Shown here piece by piece: positions 39,968 to 51,300 of a DNA stretch of 64,000 nt. Positions within the stretch are counted from its first letter, which is position 1, and each line of letters begins with the position of its first letter. This DNA comes from Gavia stellata (lineage: Eukaryota > Chordata > Aves > Gaviiformes > Gaviidae), in the NCBI RefSeq assembly GCF_030936135.1, contig NC_082600.1:6576821-6640820 (forward strand), given 5' to 3'. The position numbers were made by a program, and so were the translations under genes. A model generated the notes under the pieces. The model ran no database searches. It worked only from the letters and a program-made list of their open reading frames with translations, and had not been told where the DNA came from.

Positions 39968-40072
39968 GCTGGCATCTACGGCTGAAGGAACACCTCAGTT
40001 CTTGGGGCCTGAAGGAGGACAGCCCCATGACGGCCGTTCCTGGCTCGCATTTCCCACATCTCCTGGCCCTGG
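39968..40072 (+). other. Candidate exon of an unknown transcript
   Basis: The block is preceded by a T-rich tract ending in 'tttttctgttcccag', a strong acceptor, and followed by 'gtaagt', a strong donor. It is 105 bases long (a multiple of three) and open in the plus frame that starts with the last two bases of a codon. That frame reads 'WHLRLKEHLSSWGLKEDSPM' and 15 more residues. I do not recognise the peptide. No partner exons were found by eye on this strand. Consensus splice pairs around short open blocks also arise by chance at this scale, so this may be a lncRNA exon, an exon of an unseen gene, or nothing. Confidence 0.2.
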
Positions 40073-41950
40073 GTAAGTTGTTCGGTCCCTCTGTGCCTTG
40101 CCTGGAGGGGCACATCCTTACGCGGGGAGCGTGGCGAGGCGGGATGAGCTAAAAGGTGAATTGCCTGCACCCTATGACAATAGCTGCACAGGGCAGACTG
40201 ACTTTTGGAAATGGGAAGAGTTTGGTTTTCATGGTTCTTCGTTGTTAAATACCCATCAGTGTGAAGGACAGAGAATTTGTCCTATTCTGCTTGAAGAGCC
40301 ACTGCCACATATTAGGCAAGAAGTCAGCCTTGAGGGCAACACTGGAAAATAATTTGGGGAGGGAAAGAAAGTACATATTTGGTCAGATCTACATGCCAGG
40401 TCTTGAACTAGCAGAGCTGTTCTGGCAAGAAGTGTGGTTTTGTTTGACTGAAATAGCTATGAATTCAACTTCAAGGCTGATTGCATCTTTATGGCTTAAA
40501 ATTGCTTTATAGCTGTAATTTATTCTCCCTTTCATACAGGAATAGCTCTGGCAAGGGCTGGTCTTGCTGTAACTATCACCCAGAGAGTGAGCCGAGAACA
40601 ATTATTCACTGTCTGACAAAATAGGAACTTGAGGATATCACAAAAACCTGTCAAGCGACATGTTCAGCCTTGTCAAAGGGAGGCACTTCATGTACTGAAC
40701 CTATGGACTGCCTTCGGTGAGTCCTGTGGGTGCTGATCTGAGTTCAGCATTTGGGCAAGTTAATGGACTTTGAAGTACAGAGATCCCATCTCTTGTTTGG
40801 GCAGCCTTTGAGCCACCAACTACTGGAAGAGGGGTTGCACCCCAGCGCAGAAGCATGGCAGAGCTGCCTTGTTCTTATGCTAACTGGAGGCGTATGCTAG
40901 TAGGCATTGTCAGAGACAGGTTATTGGACTAGACTGACTTTTAATGTAACCATATACACCCATGGGACTTTTCACCCTATGACTGTGTCTACCACAGCTA
41001 CTTTGCCAGCACTTCAGGGTAGGGTTTTTGTGCACTCCTGACACACCCAAGGCACCTGACATGTACATCAAGCCTTTAAAGGTCAGGGTCTTCACCCAGG
41101 GATGGCCTGCATGCCTGGTGGTACATTTGAAACACCATGCCCAGATTTGACATCCTTTTTTTTCCTAGTTGAAGGTAAGGCTGCACTGTTTAGACAACAC
41201 TCGCACTTGGAAAGCTACCTTAGTACAGCACAACAGAATTGTTTTTAAATGACTTTACAGCTCCTATGGAATACAAACATAGCAGCAATGCTCCGATGCA
41301 GTGAGGACTCCTCCATTCAAACCAGTCTCTGTTCTTATAAAATGTTTGTAGAATAAATTATTATAAAATTTCAGTTAAAGACATGGGTTTACATGTTCTT
41401 TATAAACACCATCAGAAAGGCTTTTCAAAGCCACAGGGATAAAAGGTGAAAGTGCCTTTATTCATCTTAGTATAAAACAGGACGAGGTAGAATAAACAAT
41501 TTCTAACATGCTAACCTTTTTCTAACCCTGTCCATTAGATGCTTCTAGTGTCTCTGAATTGAGCCCAGGTCTTGTCCTTTAAACATGGCTTTCAGAACAT
41601 AATAGTTTATCCAATATGATGGCTCAAATCGGGCATCTATTAAGTTATATACCCTTATTTCTTCTTCCAAAGGTGCTATGCAATGCCTCAGAAAATCTTG
41701 TGCATGTCAGTTCCTGGAAGAGACATGATTTCTTGAAATCAGCAAAATCCAAACAGAACCAGCAAGCTCTACCATGCCCCTCCTCTGCATTTTTGTGGAA
41801 GCGCCTTGCAAAACAAGTGCACTTCTCAGGTTGTTAGCACAATCTAGCTGCAAATTGAGGAGCAAATTTCTTACGATTAATATTCAGGTGTTGTGTAACT
41901 GTAATTCTTGAGTTCTGAAAGGTCATATCTCAGCAAAAGGTAGGAGAAAT

Positions 41951-41956
41951 TTTATT
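41951..41956 (-). promoter_or_regulatory. Polyadenylation signal for the channel gene
   Basis: On the minus strand this is AATAAA, 51 bases past the TGA stop of the channel gene. If used it gives a very short 3' UTR. A further AATAAA on the same strand lies at 41,457-41,462 and would give a 3' UTR of about 550-570 bases. Which is used cannot be told from sequence. Confidence 0.45.
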
Positions 41957-42007
41957 TCCATGGGAATTTCTTTATAATAATTCACTATCAACTCTCCAAT
42001 GAAGAAT

Positions 42008-42366
42008 TCAATTCTCATATGTTATGGCAATAGTTTCGCTATAAGAAAAAACATTTTTTTCAATTTTTGTGTGTTCAGAATCTGCTGCTAATGACTCCAT
42101 TTGCTGTGCATCCCTTCCAGCACGTGGTGGTAGCAGTTCTTCTTCTGGAATAAATTGAGCAGGCCAGCATCTTCTTTGTCGGCTTGTTTCATTGTCCTTA
42201 CTCACCTTTCCAATTTGATGGAGATCCTTGACAATTATTTTTTCAGTATCTTCTAGTACCGTTGTCAATAAATTAAACAGGAGAGCAATCCAGGCAAGGC
42301 CAAAAAGAATCCAAATGGCCACCAGCATTCGGTAGTAGGAAAAATAATTCCTGCCAGGCTGTTTAC
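42008..42366 (-). CDS. KCNK16: KCNK16-like exon 5 (TM4, C-terminal tail, stop)
   Basis: The acceptor 'ccccttatctgcag' is phase 1 in. The exon completes a glycine codon, then encodes 'KQPGRNYFSYYR', TM4 ('MLVAIWILFGLAWIALLF') and a hydrophilic tail, ending at TGA (42,008-42,010). The tail contains a basic stretch (RQRR) and an acidic one (PEEE) and ends 'AITYEN'. It has no long Ser-rich extension like that of KCNK5, which separates it from TASK-2. Confidence 0.92.
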
Positions 42367-45300
42367 CTGCAGATAAGGGGAAAGAAAGAAGAAGAAAATT
42401 AACAAGTTAAAATTGCTTTGCCTGTATAAAGTGGCCCAACCTAATGGATTGATCAGTGTATTTTATGTTGAGTACTTTAAGGTGACTTTTCATTGTAGTG
42501 GAGTCTCTCACCTCCCCAGCATTAGGTTAAGGCTGGGCAAGTCTCTTGTTGCAATAAACCGATATATGCTAGCACAAACATGCTGGCCTATCAAAAAGAT
42601 ATCCTGGGATTGAGGTGAATTAGCAGCAGAGCAGGATATATTTTTTGCCTTATAGCATACCAATCCCAATTCAACTTCTGTATCTACAGGTAGATGCAAT
42701 GATGTGGGAAGTACTGTAAAATTGTATTGTATTATCTTCAAAATATTCCCAAACTCCAAAAGCACAAAAAGCAGAGCACAGTGGGCTACTATAACCACAC
42801 AATTATTACTGCCTAGGTTATTGTAATTCTGTGTATTTCTATAAAGTGTGATTATAACCTAATAAATATTTGCTTTATATAGGTACCCTTGATCATACAA
42901 AGAGAGTAGTTGCAATTCCTACTTTACTTTTGAACAGCTTCAGGATCTTCCTCCATTAAAAAACTAACTGACTGATGAGAACTCACTGACACATTCCAAG
43001 AACACAACTTACTGTGTTGGAAACCAGTGGACTGAAGATTATTTCATGCAGTTCAAACCTCTTAGCATCAGCCAGTATCGCACACCTGCTTTTCTGCATG
43101 GGTTATTTCGTTAGTTTCTTCAGACATCAGCAGTCCACCACCAACGTACAAAGAGCATTTGCTCCTACTGCGCTTAGTCCCACACAACATTATCATCGTG
43201 ATACAGCTGATACAGCCCTGGCATCTGCAGGAAAACTTAGTGATACTGCTTATTGAGTGCTACAAGTCACTGTCAAGAGTGACTCCATATATTAGATAAC
43301 ACAGCAATGTGCACAGACAGGGAGATTGCTACAAACCTGTTGGATTATTTCCCATTGTGAAGCTGCCCAGAAGGAGGTAGGATGCTGGCAACTCTTTTCA
43401 AGTCCCGCAGTACTCTGTACTGCGTAGATCAATGTCCAGGATTTTTGTACTTCATCATGCAAGAGCTCTGGAAATGGGGCAGGAGTGGGCTGGTTTGTCC
43501 TCATGGATAGGTATCCGACAGCTGTTTCTTTTTGTTCTGCTGGGGCTGAGTTGGCAGAGGGGATGCCAGCCTTGCTAAAAAGCATCTCTTTTGGTGATCT
43601 TATCTGAAGTTTGTGATATGGGGTTAGCAAAACAACTACTAATATTTTGTAATGTTAACTCAAAAACGGATTTCAGCAGGTCATAAATTCAGTTTACCGC
43701 CCAAGGGGAGTTTCACCCTAGAAGCATCACCTATGTGTACATGTATTGCAAACAGTTAAATCCAGACTCTGCCATCTTCTTAGGATGTCTCCCTATCCAA
43801 AACAGGCTTTATATTATGCTTGAAACACAACAGCTACAAACCAGTTTTGAATTACTAAAATGCAAATAAACTCAAACCTTTTCTGTTCCACTTGGCCAGC
43901 CCAAATCTATTTGTCATTTGTAATCAATTCTAAATGCATAATACTCAGAACAGTCATTGATTCTGCTTGTTTCATTGTGAAGGTGTGAGGCATTAAACTT
44001 ATCATTGTATCACTGTTGTTTAATGCCAATTGAGATAAATACTGAGGGGAAAAATATTTCAGCACCAGTTAATTCATCCTAATGAAGAAGAAATCAAAGA
44101 GCCAGGAGGCCTATCTAATTGTTATTTTTTAACTGTATTTGTAAAATATTATGGCTGCAGAGGAGGAAAGTGCTATGGAGGTAGTGGTTTTCAGGCTGTG
44201 ACTTGCTGTTGTTATTGTAAAAAGCACTTGTAATTTGGACAATGGAAGAGAATGCACCAGTTTGGTGTCCACTTTTTCTCCTGCACGGCACCAGTCACTC
44301 TCCAGCTTCCTGTTTTCCATGTCACTGAATTTCGAGGTGCTCAGTATCACACAGGCCAGGGTTATCAGTCCTACAGATGGTTAGGAAAGAAATGCCTGTG
44401 CCCTATTGTCCTCCACTGCAGTGACAAAAATTGTCCCTGGCTGGAGGAAACAGTGAGCAAAGAGGCCACTGTTGTGTGATACAGATTTCTTGCTGATGCC
44501 CGAGTTCTGTGTCATGTTCATGGCAACACTGCTCAACCGCTGTTGGAGACAAAGAGTCTTTCTTTGGGTTATGTGTAAAGGGGAATTTCAGGGGACACTG
44601 GATTCCTGTGCTTTGTAGCAGGAGGGAGCAGTTAGCTGGCTAGGATCACTTGGGGAAAGGAAATGTGGCCTAATCAACTCATTGCCATTGCATGAATTAA
44701 CCATCAGCTAGGCTACAAGATCATTAAGATCACTAAACTCATGCAAACAAGCAAGATGTCCACTGGATCATCAAAGCACTACCCAGACTCTTCAGCAGAC
44801 TCAGAGAAATTAAGGTCAGCAGGGAACATCAGACAGTGCCTGGAAAAGCTTGTGGGGTCCCTCAGCCTGATGTAAGAAAACTTTCAAACACTCTCCAAGG
44901 CCCCTCTTGCATCTCTGCAAGGCTTGAGAGCCTAGGGTTTGTTGTGTGGTGGATGTCTGTCCATCGGAAAGGGACATGAGACTTCCAGATTCTCTGAAGG
45001 GACAGCACTGGTGCTCAATTATTAGCTTCAGAGCTTCCTTCTCATATCCCCACTGAAGAGAACTTCAGGCTGGCAAGATGCTGGCAGGACAGGTTGTTGT
45101 AAGAAATCTTTGATTCTCCATGGAGTCCAGGTGTTTGATTTTTCTTCTGTGGACACTGATTTGGCTCCTGGTGATCATTTTGGAGTTCCTCTGGAAGCTT
45201 ATTCCATGGAGAGTGTATTTTGGTCAGCAGATCCACAGAAACATTTTGAGAAGCACTCCAGCATGCTGGAGTGTAGCTTAAACAGTTCGTCTTCAGGGGA

Positions 45301-48300
45301 AATCCTGAGCTCTGGCTTGTGAAGACAGGAGCCTCCAATGATGCATAGGAGACTAAAGAAGGATGCTTTCACAGTGATATATATGTTTAAGTCCAACTTC
45401 TCATACAGTGAGTAGATTTCCCCACTTTCCCATGACTTGGATTTCCACCTCTCAGTCTGTTGTCTAGAATCATGACCACTTATTTCTTTACACTTTGAAA
45501 CATAAGTCTTAGACAGCTAAAACAGGGATACATGCCTTATTTTGTATGACCGTCACAAACTGTTCCCTTTTGGTATATGCAAATTCATAGGCTCCTTGAA
45601 TTGTTCCCCTACACTTCCCCTTCCGTCCCCAAAATACTTGGCTTCTTTGCACCCCAAACCACCACATTTCATTATATTTAGACAATTCTGTGCTTTTGTC
45701 AGCACATGAAATCCCAGAGAATTGAGTATTTCCCCTAGAACTGTACAAGGCAAAGACTAGTCAAAGATTCAGACAGATTTGTCTCTACAGTACATTGGTG
45801 GCCTGTGCAGTCAACCCATGGCAATTACAGTCATAACCTGGCACTTTGCTGTGTCTCCTCTCTGAAATCAACCTTACCTACTACATAATCTCCAAAGCCA
45901 ATGGTGCTGAGGGTGATAAATGCAAAGTAAATTCCTTCACTGTAGGACCAGCCCTCTGTTATCTGGAAGAAGAGTGATGGCAAGAACAGAAAAACTAGGA
46001 TGCCCGTTGCCAGGAAGAACAAAAGGGTCAGAAATTTGATCTTCTTCTGAAAAAGAAAGAAACCAATTCAATTATAATCATGTTTTGACACACTAGCAAG
46101 CCATATATAATGGTGACTATTCAAAATGGGTGGCTATCCAGGAATACCTACTAGGACCGCAGGAACGGAAGGATTTGTATAGAGTACTCTTCCTCTAAAA
46201 GTACCCTAGCCTTGCTCTGAAGCGGGGGGAAGCCATGTAGTATGGGTGTTGCATGTCCACAGTAGCCCTGGGAGATGTACGCTTTTATCTGATTGTATCA
46301 ACCTCCAATGACCATGAGTATAGGAGGTATTCCTATGTAATAACTTCTACTGGACTCAGACTATTTCCACTTTTCACCAGACAACTTCAGTTTTAGTTTT
46401 TAGGTAATCAGGTGTGGCACCTAAAGAACATTTAATTTTTCCTGGGAAAATAGACTTTTAAAAAAAATATTTACACCGTTTCTGATTGTATTATCTCCAA
46501 GAGTCTTGTTTGTTGACTTTATTTCTCATTGCAGCAATGTCACAACTTGGCTCCTACCCAGTGGATACCTTACTACAGGAAGACCTGTAGCTCCTGATGA
46601 AGAAGTGCCTGGACAGTGGCTTTTGAACCATTCTACTTCCCAGCGGTCATGAAGAAGCCTTGACTGGAGAAAAAGACTTGTTATATGTTAAGATTTATCA
46701 GCCAGACACACATAGAGCTTATGTATAGAATTTTGTAAGTCCAGATTGTCTGGAAATTAATGGCAACTGTTGGATAATTTTTCATGCCTTCGTGCATTGT
46801 GCATGTGCTTGAGTCTATATCTGATCAAGCCTTATGTCCTATTTAAGTTCACCAGACATGGGGAGAAATTTAGCAATTTGAACAGGGTTGGCTGTAGCAT
46901 TCATATGTGGTCCTGAAAGAGAATTACAGTAGGAAGCACAGAAAAGCTACTCTTACTTCCTCAGTAGTGGTGAGAGAAGGGGAGGGGCTGCAAATAACTT
47001 GGGGCATAACAAGGCAAGACACATTCTGTCTCTAGCCCTTTACAGGTGCCTCCTCACCTTTCAGCAACTGGGCTCAAATGGACAACTTCAGCCTGATGTT
47101 TCCTTTCTGTCAAAGTCAAGGGAGGAGAGGGATTAAAGGACTACATAATGAATAAGGAGGGGTGACACACTAGGCACTGAGTCAATATCCATTGAAACCC
47201 CTACAGCTCACCTGCTTTTTACAGCTTTTTACAGAGCACCTGCTTTTTGCTGCCTCAAGATAAGATGTTCAATCATCTCTCTCTTTACTGGTTATGAAAG
47301 GAGACAGGTACTTCCCTAGAGTGTTAGTTCCTGAGATAAGTGTCTAGAGAAGTGGGGTGAGGCACCCACTCTCTTCACTGCTGAAGCGGGCTGGATGCTT
47401 GCCATTTACATGGGTAGACAAAATGCATCCCTTTCTCTGAATATCTCCTTCATGGTTGCCTTGTCTGTTTAGCTCTGCAAGTGAAGAATGTCTCTTTCCC
47501 TCTCCTAGCACAATGTCTAACACAGCATGAGAACAAGTATAATAGAGGATAATGCAGCATATATCTTGAGAAAAAAACTAGATATGAGCATATAACTGTG
47601 TGTGAGTAAGTAAACCCAATTACCTTTCTCATTCCTTTCTCGTACAGGAATTTCCCCAGCTTTTTACACAGCAGTGAGAGCATCTTACCGACACGGTGCA
47701 GAAAAACAATATTCAGAGGGATTCCAAACAGAGCAAAAAAGACACAGAAGATCTGGCCCCCAGCAGTTTTAGGACGTAGCGTGCCATAGCCTATGAAAAA
47801 AGATGGGTCAGAGGAGATATTCCAGAGAACTGTAGCAGTCCAGTCACATTCACCTCTACCCCAACCTGGCCTGCCTTTGACCCCAAAAGATGTGGCTAGC
47901 ACTTCTCAGTCCACATGCACTCTTTCTTCTCTGAAAAAGGCAGTAAGCAGATTAAGTGATTCACCCTGCATGTTTTGGGGGATGCAGAGAGCACTGTGTG
48001 CTCCCAACCCAGCCTTAGTGGGAATGAAAGCACAATCTAAAAGCAGTTATGGAAAACATGATCTGTCCTGTGACAAATACATGGAAAGACAGAAACCAGA
48101 AGTCTGGGGACTTGCAAGACATCAAGGCTGGAGTCCCAGGCTGTTTGTCATGTTAGAATCACATATAGCCATCTCTAGTTTCTTGTCGATCTGCCTGTGT
48201 GTTAGTGACTTCCCTGGCTAAATGCCAGTAAGTTGGTATGTCCAGATACTGGCTCCAGTCCTGGAGGCAGTGCAGTGTGCTTTAGAATAGACAGTGCTAA

Positions 48301-51300
48301 TTAGTCCAGACCTTACTGGTGGCTGATTTATTCATGTCAGCGAGATATTTGTCTTAAAGTCCTACTAAAAGAGGATTTATCTAAGTAGTGGAACAACGGC
48401 TGTAGAACTCCAAACATGTCCTTTAATGGACTGGAGAGTTCCTCTTAGACCACATGAGGTACATCCCGGAGTGCAAGAGTCCTGTACTTTGTGTATGTCC
48501 TTACTCTATCAGTGACCCTGAGAAAAGGCATTTTCCTGAGCACAGTTCATTTCAAGGCATTCATTACTTGGAAAATGCAATATTGACTTTGGGGGAAAAG
48601 GCAAATAAAACAGCTGAGTGATTTATTGGCTACTAGGGTCCCAAATGCTTGAGCTGTCTTGTGCTCCCTGTTGCAGAAATATTCCATTTTAATGACAAAA
48701 CCTGGTGAAGATGAGTGAAAGTACCTGCTGTACCTTTACAACAGACCTCTGTGGTGAAGGTGCAGAGAAACAGGCAAAGTTGCACTTTTCCTGGGACAGC
48801 CTGTCTGCCTCATTAGGGAAACAAATTTGATGGGAAGCAACTTATTTGTTTGGCAGAGAAACGCTGTAATGAAAAAATACAATAGTACAGGTGGTGGCAA
48901 GGAATGGACTGGCTAGTAGCAGGGTCTGTCAAACTAGGGAAGCTTTATCGATATGTGAATGTTGTAACCATGGAACATTTGTCATTGATGTGATGGGTCA
49001 GAAGCCTTTCTTTCTTCTACAGCAAGAGGTCTCCACATGGGTTTATGCAACACCTCTGCACCTGCCATGATGCTGGAACACCTCTGGGGCCCTTGTGACA
49101 TGTCACACTCACAGATCAGTGGAGCAGCTGTGCCTAGGGTGTAGCGGGAGTGAGGCCTCAGCTGCAATCTGCAAAAACATAGATTTGACTTTCACTGCAT
49201 GAGAGTGTGAAGCAGGAGCCAACAGTGTGAAGTTTATGCTTAAATTTGGCAGGCCTGCACTTTTTGGGATGCATATTTGAGAGAAAGGGAGAGGCAGGCA
49301 GGGGCAAGCAGCCTCTGAAAAGGTCAGAACAGCTTGAAGCAGCAGTGTAAAAGTCTCAGTATTTGCCTTGCCCCCTTCCCATTTTTTTCCTCCCGGCATA
49401 TTACTAATTCAATATGTGCACTAACAGCTCAGCACAGGTTATTGAGACAGCATCCATGCCCCAGCAGAGTTCAGTTCTTTCCTACCATCCTTTTTTGCAT
49501 TACAGCACTCTCGGATTTAAAGGCTATTTGACCCCATAATAAAGACAAGGAAAGTGAAGTTTATCTCCAACCCACAACTGGCAGCAGAGCAAACATTTTA
49601 ACATATGGCTCAAAAAGAAGAAACAAGCGGGAAATAATACGGAAGGCCACTGGTATTTCACAAGCCAAAATGATGCACAAAGAGCTGTGCAGTGGTGAGA
49701 TCTCAGGACCAAGTCCATTACTGCTTACCATCCATGACAATGAAGGGGTAGAGTTTTTATCCTTGAAAGTATTATCCATTCTGGTCCTAATAACCAAACA
49801 TAATAAGCATCACGCACACACAAACGTACATACATGGAAAGCATTAGACCTACCTATTGTGGAGACAACCGTGCCTGCAAAGAAGAAGGAGTTACTGAAA
49901 TCCCAGTTGCTGTCTTCAATCTGTGATTCATTTCCAATGGGGTATACTCCATTCTGAATGGCTTCAGTCAGGTTCTGGGAGGGAAAGCAAAGTTTGGTAT
50001 CAACATGGCTGTTTTTCTCAAGTGCTTACTGCAAGAATACTACAGATTTAGCCAGCTACTGCTCCTTTCCTGTGAATACCACTCACCTGTCCTCAGTGAT
50101 ACTCTGACACTTATTCACACCTTTAGCTCCAAGGTTGGGTAGCAGCCAGCTGGTGTTTTTGAGTGTTAGTCTTTTGTCCTGTTTATGCTGACTGCTCTAG
50201 TGGGTGTTAGGAGAACTTGTTTCTCTTAGCGTGATCAAGGACCTCGATTCTTTTAGGCTAAGTACTTTGGAAAAAAATGATCCTATAGATGACTAGGACA
50301 TGACAGAGCAAGACGGTCCACTGGCTTAAGTGATGGGGTGGCTGGCTGCTGGTTTTGAGTTTGCCCCTGAGATGGCAGTGGTGGATCCAAGATCTAATCA
50401 TCAACCTGTATGCGGGCGCACTGAGCAGTGACTCTGATCCCTTCCAGGACGGCATCAATGAGTTATAGCAGGGTACACGTGACATACACAAAGAATTTCA
50501 TTCTAAGGCTGTATTCTGATTGGTGTCACAGATTTAAATTCAGAGAAAGTCCATTGATTTGCCAAACATTATTTTTGGTGCGACCACAATCAGAACTCAG
50601 CCTGACATATACACTTTTCTCCGAACTGCATGCATGAACACACATGCACAATATTTACAATGTGACCTTTGAGATGAGGTTAGGTGAACATCTGTCAGAG
50701 ATGGTTTGGGTTGAGCTGAGACTGCCCTGCTACAGGGGGTTTGACTAGATGTTTCTCCCAAGCCCCTCCAGCCCTATCATCTATCATGTTATGCATTTTC
50801 AGACTCTTCCCTCCTTCCTTGGTTTTAATTCTAAGTGCTGTTAATTTTTTTTTTAAAGTTAAAAAAAAAAAAAAAATTAAAAAAGCCCAAACAGTATCAA
50901 GCTGTCCCTGCCTTTAGCAAACAGAGAACATTGGACTGGACACCTGGAAGGCAGGCTGGTTTGTACAGAAACAGCCTAGATAAAATGCAGGGCTGAGCCC
51001 TGCCAGAGGCAAGGCACAAGCTGGAATAAACTGCACCAGAAAACTCTTCCCCCCACTTCCGCCCTCACTATCTTTTTTGCTGGTGTTCCAGAAAATCAAG
51101 CTAACAGAAATCATTCCACAGCCCTTGCTGAAAATTTCTCTTATTTTTCTCCTCCCCTACCCACAAAAATATCCAAGGTGAAGAAGGTGCATGCCTGTGT
51201 GAACTGGGGGCTGGATCGCTGGTTGTGTTGTTAGAAATACCAGTTCTTCCTCTCCTTTCCTTATCCTGCAAACTGGCCCATTAAGAGCTCCATTAGTTTC

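Larger units (their letters stand above)
31181..41950. other. Noncoding sequence downstream of the channel gene
   Basis: No second potassium-channel gene was recognised here, although in human the sister gene KCNK17 lies directly downstream of KCNK16. The stretch holds a 20-base G run, two tetranucleotide arrays, and a GC-rich segment (about 38,300-40,150) open in several frames on both strands. It also contains one splice-flanked 105-base block listed separately. The open frames around 38,958-39,601 (up to 180 codons) overlap on opposite strands and show no known domain. Confidence 0.45.

Noticed and set aside
47793-48221. A 142-codon plus-strand open frame
   Set aside because: It lies antisense in intron 2 of the channel gene and has no recognisable content.
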